Shown here: positions 26,480 through 34,822 of the stretch, piece by piece
Position numbering within the stretch: the stretch's first letter is position 1
Layout of the letters: every line of letters begins with the position of its first letter
Source of the DNA: Planctomicrobium sp051466335
GTDB taxonomy: Bacteria > Planctomycetota > Planctomycetia > Planctomycetales > Planctomycetaceae
Assembly: GCF_051466335.1 (NCBI RefSeq)
Contig: NZ_CP195793.1
Coordinates: forward strand, 2,232,001-2,296,000
Reading direction: 5' to 3'
Length of the DNA stretch: 64,000 bases
Made by a program: the position numbers and the translations under genes
Notes under the pieces: generated by a model
What the model was told of the DNA's origin: nothing
The model's input: the letters and a program-made list of their open reading frames with translations, nothing else
Database searches by the model: none

Positions 26480-27976
26480 ATGTTTTGTCCCTGTCCAATC
26501 GCTTTCGTTTTGCACCGGAATTTTGCACTTCTCTGCGCGTTTCTGCTGTTGTGTTGCGAGAATCGTGATTGTTTGGCTCAGGCTGAAATATCAGGGCAAT
26601 CTGCGGAGTCAAAGCAAGCGCTCGACAATAAAGATGCCCACAACTGGCCCGGTCTGCTCGGTCCATATGGAACCGGGCATTCTGATGAGACTGGTTTGCT
26701 TGATGAGTGGCCCAAAGAAGGGCCACCGGTAGTCTGGAAGAAGGAAATCGGAACCGGCTACAGCGCTCCAAGTGTGACTAACGGGCGACTGGTGTTTCAT
26801 CATCGCATCGGAGGCAACGAGATTGTTGAGTGCGTTGAGGCTGCGACAGGCGAACCGATTTGGAGTCAGCAAACACGCAGTCGCTTTCAAGACCCGTATG
26901 GTTACAACAACGGACCTCGATGCAGCCCTGTGCTGACTCCAACGCGATGTTTCACGCTGGGAGCGGAAGGGAAGCTGCTCTGTCTCAATCTGGAAGATGG
27001 AGCGATCATCTGGGAGCGCAATCTCAGAGATGACTTCACGATTCCAGAAGGCTTCTTCGGAATCGGAGCGACACCCGTTCTGGAAAAAGACAAGTTGATT
27101 GTCGCAGTTGGTGGGCAACCGAACTCAGGGATCGTCGCATTTGCGGCGGAGACCGGAGAGATTCTCTGGGAGAGTGTTGGGGAGAACACCTGGGACGGCG
27201 CTGAGACCGGGTGGCCCAGCCCCAAGACATACACTTGGGAAGGGGATGAGATGGTTGTCAGCTACTCGTCACCGATGGCTGTCACCATTCATGGGCGGCG
27301 ACATCTGTTGTGCTTCATGCGGCAAGGTCTGGTTTCAGTCGATCCGGAAACAGGCGAAGAGCTCTTTCATTTCTGGTTCCGTGCGAGGGTTCACGAGTCA
27401 GTCAACGCAGCTCAACCGGTCGTCGTCGAAGACACCATTCTGTTAGGGGCGGCATATCGCGCGGGTTCAGTTCTGCTTGGGGTAAATCCCGATGGGACAT
27501 CGGTGAAAACAATCTGGCGAGAGCCGCAGATACTGTCGACTCACTGGTCCACGACACTCTTTGCAAAGGGGTGTTATTTCGGCTTCAGCGGGCGTCATGA
27601 GAATGAAGGAGTGCTGCAGTGTGTTGATGCAGCGACAGGGAAGGTCAAGTGGCAATCAACGGGTTGGGAGCGAGTTGAAGATCTTCAACAAGATGGTGTA
27701 GGTCGGGTTGTTGATGGCAAGACTGGAGGCGTGATTCCATGGCCATTCTATGGTCGAGGGTCCGCAATCATCGCAGAGGACAAGCTGATTGTGCTCGGTG
27801 AACGCGGGACACTCGCGCTGTTGAAAGTCGATACAGATCGCTGGGTCGAAGTTTCACGGTTCGCTGCGCCGGAGATGAAGTATCCAAGCTGGACAGCCCC
27901 TGTTTTATCAGGTGGAAGGCTCTTTTTGCGTTGCGAAGATGCTTTGGTTTGTCTTGATATTGCGGCAAAAAAATGA
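26480..27976 (+). CDS. PQQ-like beta-propeller repeat protein
   Basis: 498 residues. Signal peptide in the first 35 residues (FVLHRNFALLCAFLLLCCENRDCLAQ), then HNWPGLLGPYGTGHS, a variant of the family opening, and LLDEWPKEGPPVVWKKEIG. Blades include GEPIWSQQTR, GAIIWERNL, GEILWESVGE and GKVKWQSTGW. Probably an extracytoplasmic binding protein. ATG at 26480 is used; an in-frame TTG lies at 26468. Third member of its family in the window. Confidence 0.87.
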   Translation: MFCPCPIAFVLHRNFALLCAFLLLCCENRDCLAQAEISGQSAESKQALDNKDAHNWPGLLGPYGTGHSDETGLLDEWPKEGPPVVWKKEIGTGYSAPSVTNGRLVFHHRIGGNEIVECVEAATGEPIWSQQTRSRFQDPYGYNNGPRCSPVLTPTRCFTLGAEGKLLCLNLEDGAIIWERNLRDDFTIPEGFFGIGATPVLEKDKLIVAVGGQPNSGIVAFAAETGEILWESVGENTWDGAETGWPSPKTYTWEGDEMVVSYSSPMAVTIHGRRHLLCFMRQGLVSVDPETGEELFHFWFRARVHESVNAAQPVVVEDTILLGAAYRAGSVLLGVNPDGTSVKTIWREPQILSTHWSTTLFAKGCYFGFSGRHENEGVLQCVDAATGKVKWQSTGWERVEDLQQDGVGRVVDGKTGGVIPWPFYGRGSAIIAEDKLIVLGERGTLALLKVDTDRWVEVSRFAAPEMKYPSWTAPVLSGGRLFLRCEDALVCLDIAAKK

Positions 27977-28276
27977 GGTCGCTCTTGAGGTTGGTGTTGC
28001 CGTATTTTGAGACAGTCATGTCGCACGATAGACAACGTTGTGCTGTCGTATTTTTGTGGTCAACATTTCACTCGCTCAATTGATTGAAGAGATTGCTTGG
28101 TACAGTGAATAGGCGTTTCAACAATTCTGAATGACTCTGCAAAAAATCACGTAGTGTTAAAAATTTCAGTTGTCGCAATCGCGGAACCGTTGCTATAGTT
28201 TCGGTTCAAACCAGTCTGGGGATTCAAAACTCATCCAGAATCCCAATCGTCCGTTCTTCCAATTTGGAGAGTCTTG
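27977..28276. other. Intergenic region with a promoter for the CsrA-like gene
   Basis: 300 bases after the propeller gene. The AT-rich part (28080-28200) contains the promoter candidate at 28170-28199. No other structure is clear. Confidence 0.5.
28170..28199 (+). promoter_or_regulatory. Sigma70-type promoter candidate
   Basis: TTGTCG (28170-28175) and TATAGT (28194-28199) with an 18-base spacer, about 78 bases before the start of the CsrA-like small gene. Both boxes are close to consensus. Confidence 0.5.
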
Positions 28277-28450
28277 GTGCAAGAGCATCTGATCGAAATC
28301 TGTGTTGGTGAGACCATCATGGTTGGCCAATGTCGAATCACGGTGCTGAAGACTCAAGGAGACGAACTGTTCTTCGAAATTGATGGTGATGGGGAAGGGG
28401 ATTCTTCATGGGGATCCCTTCTTGATTATCAGCCGGAAGAGGTCGCTTAG
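28277..28450 (+). CDS. CsrA-like small protein, divergent
   Basis: 57 residues, starting at GTG 28277 with GGAG 7 bases upstream (an in-frame TTG precedes it). The N-terminal half follows the CsrA pattern: HLIEICVGETIMVGQ then RITVLKTQGDELFFEI, matching by eye the CsrA phrases VGETLMIG and TVTVLGVKGNQVRIGV. CsrA dimers bind GGA motifs in mRNA leaders through Arg6/Arg7 and Arg44; here the first position reads Ile-Cys and the acidic tail (DGDGEGD...) offers no Arg, so normal RNA binding seems unlikely. It may be a decoy, a partner-binding protein, or an unrelated small beta protein. It is a single gene with its own promoter candidate. Confidence 0.6.
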   Translation: MQEHLIEICVGETIMVGQCRITVLKTQGDELFFEIDGDGEGDSSWGSLLDYQPEEVA

Positions 28451-28992
28451 TCCGACCTTTTGCAATATCGAATTTCCGACTCCTGTGTTGGGGGATCTGA
28501 TTGCAAGCTGATTCCGGACGTGATTGAGTAAACTGCTCGTAGGCTCAATGTCCATGAACTCAAGGCTGAATCTCGGTGATCGATCGCTGGAAGTTGGTGG
28601 TCTTTTAAGCGGTGATTCGACTCGCAGGACGCGAGTTTTCTCTTAGCGACTCAATGCTTGGTCGTGTTGCGTAGTCGGGCTGTCTGGCGACTATTTTCGA
28701 GGCGACCGTGAGCGGCCAGTCTTCTGTCTCTGCTGCCCGCGTAAAACCAGCTTCGTCTTTAGCCTGGCTCTGTGTCACCACACGATGCTGACCAAGTCGG
28801 GGTCTGTGCAGACTGTTGGTCTGGCATGAGAGCGAGTTCATCACTGGCAACTCGGGCAATTGCAGAGTGCTGGGGGATTTCTCCCTACTTCAGTTTGTTG
28901 AGGAGTAGGGGAGAGTGAAAACGAAATCAGATTGGCTCCCGTTGTACAGAGGCCAATCTGGTTGATTTCAGTGAACTGGTTTCGCTGTTCGA
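28451..28992. other. Intergenic region between CsrA-like gene and ridA
   Basis: The genes converge across this gap. It contains the ridA terminator (28922-28968). An 84-codon minus-strand frame at 28605-28859 has no supporting motif. Confidence 0.5.
28913..28968 (-). terminator. Terminator downstream of ridA-like gene
   Basis: CAGATTGGC (28928-28936) pairs with GCCAATCTG (28952-28960), and the stem can be extended through GAAATCA/TGATTTC with a small bulge. On the minus strand GTTTTC follows. Confidence 0.55.
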
Positions 28993-29454
28993 TTAAGCGA
29001 CTTCGAAGATGGCTTCCACTTCCACAGTTGCGTTGAGCGGAAGGGCGTTGACCCCAACAGCAGCGCGAGCATGGCGACCTGCTTCCCCGAAGAGTTTCAC
29101 CATGAGTTCGCTCGCGCCGTTGGCGACGAGCGGCTGATCGGAAAATCCATCGACAGATTGGACGAAGACGCCCAGTCGGACCACTCGTTTCACCTGGGAG
29201 AGATCTCCCCCAAGTTCCTGTTTCAAAATCGCCAGTGCATTCAGGACGCATTGGGAGGCAGCAGCCTGCGCCTGATCAATCTGGACTGAAGATGGAACCG
29301 GTCCTGTTGCCAGCAGTGCTTTTCCCGCGAATGGAAGTTGCCCGCTGATAAACACGAGGTTGCCGGTGCGGACACATGGGACATAAGCCGCGACGGGCTT
29401 TGGAGCCTCAGGCAGGGAGAGTCCCATCGATTCCAGGATTGTTTCAACAGACAT
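28993..29454 (-). CDS. RidA family protein (YjgF/YER057c/UK114)
   Basis: 153 residues. LVFISGQLPFAG, LNALAILKQELGGDLSQV, VRLGVFVQSVDGF and GRHARAAVGVNALPLNATVEVEAIFEV fit the RidA/chorismate-mutase-like trimer fold. Family members hydrolyse reactive enamine/imine intermediates from PLP enzymes. The Arg of ARAAVGV is at the usual position of the catalytic Arg. At about 150 residues it belongs to the longer subgroup. It is downstream of the small gene at 29621 on the same strand with a hairpin between them. Confidence 0.92.
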   Translation of the reverse strand: MSVETILESMGLSLPEAPKPVAAYVPCVRTGNLVFISGQLPFAGKALLATGPVPSSVQIDQAQAAASQCVLNALAILKQELGGDLSQVKRVVRLGVFVQSVDGFSDQPLVANGASELMVKLFGEAGRHARAAVGVNALPLNATVEVEAIFEVA

Positions 29455-29524
29455 TGCAGGGACTCCCAGTCAAGTTGAGGTTCGTTCGTCAGTAGGCAGG
29501 GCAAGCGGAAGGTGCTCGTGCCAT

Positions 29525-29562
29525 AAACAAGTGCAGAGCGCTACAGGGACTGCAGCACTCTG
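29525..29562 (-). terminator. Terminator candidate after the 54-residue gene
   Basis: 29534-29545 and 29551-29562 form a 12-bp stem with two G-U pairs (CAGAGTGCTGCA with TGTAGCGCTCTG on the minus strand) and a 5-base loop; a weak T-run follows. Confidence 0.5.
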
Positions 29563-29620
29563 TCTGTTGTTCCGTCCTAAAACCCAGACCGTTCAAAAGC
29601 CGGCAGGATTCTGATGAGCT

Positions 29621-29785
29621 CTACTTGCCTTGTGGGCGCTGGAGCTGTTCAGCTTGTCGGCGGTACTTCAACGCCTGATAAGCGAATGTTGACTGCTTTG
29701 GGCGGCTTCCTGCAGTCTTCGAGAGACGCTCGTACTTCGCAGACAGAGCCAACTTAACATCAACCAGAGTTTTTGTGCGGTCCAT
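29621..29785 (-). CDS. Small basic protein, hypothetical
   Basis: 54 residues from the ATG at 29785, which has GAGG 8 bases upstream; the frame is open to 29848 but the longer start lacks a site. The protein is basic and helical (LVDVKLALSAKYERLSKTAGS, then ALKYRRQAEQLQR). No domain is recognised. It lies between ribF and the ridA-like gene, all on the minus strand. Confidence 0.6.
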   Translation of the reverse strand: MDRTKTLVDVKLALSAKYERLSKTAGSRPKQSTFAYQALKYRRQAEQLQRPQGK

Positions 29786-29941
29786 TATTTTCGCCTCTTC
29801 CGCAACTGAGTTTCTGTAATCAGAAACATCTATGCCGCAGTGTTCCAAACCGAATAGTGAGTTTTTTCAAATCCCATTTCGGGACCGGAAAAAGAATCGG
29901 GAATTCTAAAGAACTTTCGTCACAAATTCCAGACAACGTCC

Positions 29942-30880
29942 TCATGCGTCAACCGAGGGTTGCTCGAATTGACCACGAATTAACGCAACGTCCGATTTGA
30001 TTTGATGTTGCAGCTCTTCGGCTGACTCGAATTTCTTCAGGCCCCGAACGAAATTGAGGAATTCAACAACGAGATATTGGCCGTAAAGGTCGCCGGAAAA
30101 GTCGAGAAGGTGAACTTCGATTTTCCGTCGACCATCGGAGAATGTTGGGTTAGGACCAATGCTCACTGCAGCAAGGTGAGATCCAGAACCGGTCAACACC
30201 CGGCATCCGTATACACCATCCACAGGGACCATGTTGTCGACATTTTCAATATTCGCTGTCGGAAATCCAATCGTTCGACCTCGCTGAGCGCCATATCTGA
30301 CGACCCCTTCAATTGAGTGGGGGCGTCCAAGAAATTCCGCAGCGGCAGCGACATCTCCGGATGAGAGTGCTCTGCGAATCATGCTGGACGAAACGAGGCT
30401 CTCTCCCTGGGTCTGTAGATCGACGATGGTGAGTTCGCAACCCGCTTCTTCACAAAGCTGCTTGAGAACCGCGTCATTTCCCGTACGGTCTTTGCCAAAG
30501 TAGAAATTAGGCCCTTCGACCATGCCGCGGGCCTGAAATTGCCCAATGACAACCCGATCGAAAAATTCACGCGGGGTGAGCTGTAGCAATTCCGGAGTCG
30601 TGGGGTAAACGACGACGCGGTCGATCCCCAACTCCTGCATTCTCCGGATTTTCTGATGGGAGGTCGTCAGGCGGGGGGGAGGAGGCGTTTCTGGGTTCAG
30701 AAGGATCGCTGGATGCGGATCGAATGTCATCACAACAGATGGAACATTCAATCTGGCCGATTTTTCCATCAATTGCTGAAGGATGTGCTGATGTCCCCGG
30801 TGGATGCCATCAAAATTGCCAATCGAAAGGACGCAGCCAAGGTTCGGGTCGAGTCCCTCAATGAATGCCAGAGAGTTCAT
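29942..30880 (-). CDS. ribF: Bifunctional riboflavin kinase / FAD synthetase
   Basis: 312 residues, standard length. The N-terminal nucleotidyltransferase domain shows GNFDGIHRGHQHIL and SSSMIRRALSSGDV; the C-terminal flavokinase domain shows GRTIGFPTANIE with the Mg-ATP binding Thr-Ala-Asn, and IEVHLLDFSGDLYG. It phosphorylates riboflavin to FMN and adenylates FMN to FAD. It is divergent from the histidine kinase gene. No FMN riboswitch is evident upstream. Confidence 0.95.
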   Translation of the reverse strand: MNSLAFIEGLDPNLGCVLSIGNFDGIHRGHQHILQQLMEKSARLNVPSVVMTFDPHPAILLNPETPPPPRLTTSHQKIRRMQELGIDRVVVYPTTPELLQLTPREFFDRVVIGQFQARGMVEGPNFYFGKDRTGNDAVLKQLCEEAGCELTIVDLQTQGESLVSSSMIRRALSSGDVAAAAEFLGRPHSIEGVVRYGAQRGRTIGFPTANIENVDNMVPVDGVYGCRVLTGSGSHLAAVSIGPNPTFSDGRRKIEVHLLDFSGDLYGQYLVVEFLNFVRGLKKFESAEELQHQIKSDVALIRGQFEQPSVDA

Positions 30881-31241
30881 GCGAAATTCTAACTATTTGC
30901 AGCCAAGCATACTGCTCGACGTACGAAAATGATGGCCGAAATCATGTCGTCATTCACAGGGATACAGGGGGACCGGCCAGCTTGCTTCATCTCCCACCTG
31001 CGCGATCGAAGTTCCAGAATAGCGGACTGTTGGCCAACTTGCATATCGTCGAACGAATCCGCAATCACTGATTGAGCACCGAGTGCAGGGGGCTCCGGAG
31101 CATCTCGGGGTTGTTCTCTCTCGAAATTCACTGGTAGACTCCAGCTCAGTCCGGAAACGGGACGCGTCGCTGCACGAGCTTTGGATGAATGAACTTCGAA
31201 AATCGTCCAATTGAGTTTGTCGCGAATTCGAACTGAATCCG
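30881..31241. other. Divergent intergenic region (ribF / histidine kinase)
   Basis: 360 bases with no supported gene. It must hold the two divergent promoters, which I cannot place with confidence. Confidence 0.45.
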
Positions 31242-32858
31242 ATGAGCTGTTTGTTGGAAGGGAACTCTACTGTGCTTCGAAACCGTTCGATCCAATGGAC
31301 GCTATTTTTCGGCTTGGGATTTGTTGGCTTGCTTGTGGTCGCGTCGACGATCTGCAGTGCGATCGGCTTGCATGCCTACGGGCGAACAGTCGCTGATTTG
31401 GAACTCAGTACAGGCAAGCTCCCCCGACGTTCCGATTTGACTGCCGCCATCAGCAGGATCTATCCCCCCTTGATGGTCGATTTCCCTAGTGAGCAGGCTC
31501 CGCGTGAAATTCGAATTCAAGCGGGTAAAATTCAAAGATCCAACGTGCAGCGAGTGTTCGATACGGTTGTCGCGGAAGTCGAACTCATCAAACGTTCGTG
31601 GCAAACACTTCCCGCTGAGTTGCAACACAACTCGAGCGAACGTGTTGCTTACCAAACGTTGTTCTACACGGTCGACAGCGGACTCGAATCGATCCGCGGG
31701 ATGATTGAAGGGCTCGAGCCGACTGAAACCCGCGATGTGCATGATCGAAACGCCAAAGCGATCGGTCAGACAGCCGCGCAGATGACAGACGTTATTAACG
31801 GATCGCTCGACCCAGCGAGTCGACTGAGTGATCGATTGCGTGAAGCAAAGTTGGCCTACTTGACGCAGACCAGACTTGCGATTGGTCTGGGCGTTCTGTC
31901 TGTTGTGGTGTTGTTCGTCTCCGCCTTGGGAGCATTCACGCGGATTTTTAAGCCGATGGCAGATCTCCTGAAGGGAGTTCGTCGCATCACCGTGGGTGAC
32001 TATGCATTTCGTGTGAAGGTGAACTCTCAATGCGAGATTTCGGAACTCGCCAGCGCCTTCAATGAAATGGGCAGTCGAATTCAGGAAGATCGAGCGAATA
32101 AAGAACGCGAAATCGAAGAACGCAGCAAGCAATTGATCGTCTCTGAACGACTCGTGAGTGCCGGCTTTCTAGCATCTGGCGTCGCTCATGAAATTAATAA
32201 TCCATTGTCAGTCATCATGACGGCGGCTTACGGCCTGGACATGCGACTCGATGACGAAATCCTTTCTCATGTGGTGGAATCAGACCGTGCAGATATCCGG
32301 GAGTATCTGGGTTTAATCCAGTCGGAAGCAGAGCGATGTGAACGGATTACCAAGAAGCTGCTCGACTTCTCACACGGCAGGGAAGAAGACCGAAATCTGT
32401 ACGACGTGACAGCCATCGTGCAAGAGGTGACCAATATGGTTGGCCATCTGAGTCGGTATCAAGACCGCAAGATCAGCGTGAATCGGGAAATTCCTCTGCA
32501 CGCATGGGTTAACTCATCTGAAATGAAGCAGGTGATTTTGAACCTTGTCGCCAATGCGCTGGATGCGACTCAAGCTGGAGGACATGTCGACATCAGTCTG
32601 CGTGAGCTTCCAGAAGAAGTTGAAATCAGCGTCAAGGACGATGGCTGCGGAATGACGAAAGAGCAGCTAAAAAAGATCTTCGAGCCCTTCTTTACGACAA
32701 AAGACGTTGGTAAGGGTACCGGACTGGGACTGGCAATCACGCACCGAATCATCCGTGATCACGGCGGAACGCTTGAAGTGGACAGCGCCGGTCCGAACTT
32801 GGGGTCACGCTTTTGTTTGCGACTTCCCAAGACCGCTGCCAGAGCCAATGCTGCTTGA
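31242..32858 (+). CDS. Sensor histidine kinase with HAMP domain
   Basis: 538 residues. Transmembrane helices at about 19-45 and 211-233 flank a sensor region of about 165 residues, followed by HAMP (about 235-285), a short coiled coil rich in Glu/Arg, HisKA with phospho-acceptor His316 in ASGVAHEINNPLSV, and HATPase_c with N box NLVANALDAT, G1 DDGCGM, F box EPFFTTK and G2 GTGLGLAI. An intact kinase with no response-regulator gene nearby, so its partner is encoded elsewhere. ATG at 31242 is used; a GTG at 31272 has a better ribosome-binding site (AAGGGA) and would leave a short basic N-terminus before the first helix. Confidence 0.93.
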   Translation: MSCLLEGNSTVLRNRSIQWTLFFGLGFVGLLVVASTICSAIGLHAYGRTVADLELSTGKLPRRSDLTAAISRIYPPLMVDFPSEQAPREIRIQAGKIQRSNVQRVFDTVVAEVELIKRSWQTLPAELQHNSSERVAYQTLFYTVDSGLESIRGMIEGLEPTETRDVHDRNAKAIGQTAAQMTDVINGSLDPASRLSDRLREAKLAYLTQTRLAIGLGVLSVVVLFVSALGAFTRIFKPMADLLKGVRRITVGDYAFRVKVNSQCEISELASAFNEMGSRIQEDRANKEREIEERSKQLIVSERLVSAGFLASGVAHEINNPLSVIMTAAYGLDMRLDDEILSHVVESDRADIREYLGLIQSEAERCERITKKLLDFSHGREEDRNLYDVTAIVQEVTNMVGHLSRYQDRKISVNREIPLHAWVNSSEMKQVILNLVANALDATQAGGHVDISLRELPEEVEISVKDDGCGMTKEQLKKIFEPFFTTKDVGKGTGLGLAITHRIIRDHGGTLEVDSAGPNLGSRFCLRLPKTAARANAA

Positions 32859-33183
32859 TGCCGACGTAAGAGTCAGCGAGCGCGCTTTCGCGTCGCCGGA
32901 AATGGGCGATATGGGCATCGTCGAGCAGCGAGAAGCTCGAACAGACACCCGTTTTTTCCGTTTCTTGAACGGCCGCGGAGCCTGCAATTTCGATCTGCCC
33001 TCAGAACAGAGTTGATCAAGATTGGATCGGAGCAGGGGGCAAAGGGCGGCAATGGGTTTTGAATCACTCTGACGGCCGATTCCGGGGCCGTTGCTGATTC
33101 GTCAGTATTTGAGGTGCCAAAACAAAAACGCCCCCTGCGGCACTCGACGCTGGGGGCGATTTTGAATGAATTCTGTCGCTCGC
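32859..33183. other. Convergent intergenic region (histidine kinase / sigma factor)
   Basis: Holds the sigma-factor terminator at 33117-33158 and a weak GC-rich 6-bp inverted repeat (ACGGCC...GGCCGT near 33071-33090) without a T-run that may end the kinase transcript. Confidence 0.5.
33117..33158 (-). terminator. Intrinsic terminator of the sigma-factor gene
   Basis: CGCCCCC (33129-33135) and GGGGGCG (33152-33158) form the stem. On the minus strand it is followed by TTTTTGTTTT, a strong U-tract; the plus strand has ATTTT, so it may act in both directions. Confidence 0.8.
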
Positions 33184-33960
33184 TTACGCAAATTCTGGAC
33201 GACGGCGGCGAAGCTGATCTTTCAGGCGGGCGACGATGCTGGAGTGCATCTGGCTCACGCGGCTTTCTGAAAGTCCGAGTGTCTGACCAATTTCCTTCAT
33301 CGTCAGTTCTTCATAATAATAAAGAATGATGATGAGGCGTTCGTTCCGATTGAGTCCTTTTGTGACGAGTTTCATCACATCACGTTTCTGGATGCCCAGT
33401 GTCGGGTCTTCACCCTTCTGGTCTTCCACAACATCGATCTCTCGGACGTCTTTGTAGCTGTCCGTTTCGTACCACTTCTTATTCAGACTGACGAGACCAA
33501 CTGCCAAGGCTTCGGTCTTCAGCTTTTCGAAGTCGTCGAGTGACATTTCCATCTTGCGAGCAAGTTCTGGATCTGTGGGGGGACGACCGAAGGCTGCTTC
33601 GAGTTCCTTGCGGGCTGCTTCCAGTTTGCTGGCCTTACTTCGCACGAGACGAGGAACCCAGTCCATGGTGCGCAGTTCATCGAGCATGGCCCCGCGGATA
33701 CGCGGCACGCAGTAAGTTTCAAATTTCACGCCGCGATCGAGGTCGAATGCTTCAATCGCATCCATGAGCCCGAAGACTCCTGCGGAAATCAGGTCATTCA
33801 AATCAACACCATCTGGCAATTTCGACCAGACGCGTTCTGCGTTGAATCGGACGAGCTGGAAATAGTTCTCAATGAGACGATTTCGCAGCTCCTGATTCTC
33901 TTGGTCTTTCTTGAATTCCAGCCAGACCGCCTGGATATCTTCTTTGACCCTCATGGTCAT
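33184..33960 (-). CDS. RNA polymerase sigma factor, FliA/WhiG family
   Basis: 258 residues. Region 2 (LIENYFQLVRFNAERV, DLNDLISAGVFGLMDAIEAFD, VKFETYCVPRIRGAMLDELR) and region 3/4 (LGRPPTDPELA-type GRPPTDPELARKM; ELTMKEIGQTLGLSESRVSQMHSSI) match group 3 sigma factors that drive flagellar or developmental genes. The RNA polymerase-directing Trp-Val-Pro-Arg motif DWVPR after region 2 is typical of FliA/WhiG. ATG at 33960 has GGAGGAG 4 bases upstream; a second ATG follows at 33954. No anti-sigma factor FlgM is adjacent. A pair of direct repeats lies 130-157 bases upstream. Confidence 0.93.
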   Translation of the reverse strand: MTMRVKEDIQAVWLEFKKDQENQELRNRLIENYFQLVRFNAERVWSKLPDGVDLNDLISAGVFGLMDAIEAFDLDRGVKFETYCVPRIRGAMLDELRTMDWVPRLVRSKASKLEAARKELEAAFGRPPTDPELARKMEMSLDDFEKLKTEALAVGLVSLNKKWYETDSYKDVREIDVVEDQKGEDPTLGIQKRDVMKLVTKGLNRNERLIIILYYYEELTMKEIGQTLGLSESRVSQMHSSIVARLKDQLRRRRPEFA

Positions 33961-34086
33961 AAAACTCCTCCGTGACCTCATGTCGTCGCCGGAACCGAAA
34001 GGATCTTGTTTCCTAGGCCTGGCGAAGATGCGAAAGCCATATGGAAACTTGATCTATTAATCGGCAAAGCGAGAAGAGCAGTTGAG

Positions 34087-34117
34087 TGCGATTGTTACAA
34101 TTGTTGCGACTGTTACA
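34087..34117. repeat. 13-base direct repeat, period 18, upstream of sigma gene
   Basis: TGCGATTGTTACA (34087-34099) and TGCGACTGTTACA (34105-34117) differ at one position. They sit 127-157 bases upstream of the sigma-factor start and could be an operator pair. Confidence 0.5.
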
Positions 34118-34424
34118 GATTCACAAAAGTGCCGGGGTTAATCATCTATCTATGAATGTCGCACCTCATTGGTGAGTCAATGGATTCCCAATCGCTCGCA
34201 TCCTGCTGTTGCGATCGGGTTCGTGACTACCAGAAGTGATCGATTCAATTTTTCGAAACTGGTGAAATTGATCGACTGCGGATCAATTCCTGACCGGCTT
34301 GCGAACTCCGCGACAGGTTCATTTATTTGTCAGGCGGAAGCGGGTAGATATCGCAAGAAGCCAAAATCTGTCCAGCGCCCTCTCGAGAAATGAGAGTTGA
34401 GAGGGGGGTGGTCTGCAAAAGCTG

Positions 34425-34459
34425 CCGACCCGTTCCCCAGCAACTGAGGAACGGGTCGG
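34425..34459. repeat. Perfect 12-bp hairpin
   Basis: CCGACCCGTTCC (34425-34436) and GGAACGGGTCGG (34448-34459) around 11 bases. GC-rich and perfect. The minus strand continues CAGCTTTTG, a T-run displaced by 4 bases, so a terminator of an unannotated minus-strand transcript is possible. Confidence 0.55.
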
Positions 34460-34727
34460 AAACAAGCGAAATCTGCTGGTGAGTCGAGCACGCAGTTCAA
34501 GCAAAGCCCAGAGAGGCAACTGGTTCAGACAAGCTACCTAAAGTTACATAAGTTTTGGCTTTTGTATTTCACGGTCAGACATTCCGGCAGGAATTTTTTC
34601 CAGATGGGACTGTCGGAGACCTCTTTGCGACCCCGATGGACTCGTCCCGGAAAAGAAGCAGAAATTCGCCGGAACGAAACTGCTTCAGACCAAAAAGCGA
34701 TCAGCGGTCATTGATGTCGATTACCCC

Positions 34728-34814
34728 CTGTCTCAGGAGGGTGTGGCGGCGAATGGCGGCAAAAACTCGTTCAAACGCTGCGTTTATGGCCGCCGGAAAG
34801 CCACACTCTCGTGA
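34728..34814 (+). repeat. Dispersed stem-loop repeat, copy B
   Basis: Starts CTGTCTCAGGAGGGTGTGGC and ends GCCACACTCTCGTGAGA. The ends are near-complementary (GAGGGTGTGGC with GCCACACTCTC, one mismatch) with inner GGCGGC/GCCGCC, so the whole unit folds into one long stem-loop. It lies directly beyond the stop of the secreted protein gene at 34823. Confidence 0.65.
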
Positions 34815-34822
34815 GAGGCGCT

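Larger units (their letters stand above)
33961..34822. other. Large intergenic region with repeats and hairpins
   Basis: About 860 bases without a supported gene. It contains a direct repeat near the sigma-factor promoter (34087-34117), a strong hairpin (34425-34459) and the best copy of the dispersed stem-loop repeat (34728-34814). Short plus-strand frames have no ribosome-binding site and no known motif. Confidence 0.5.
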
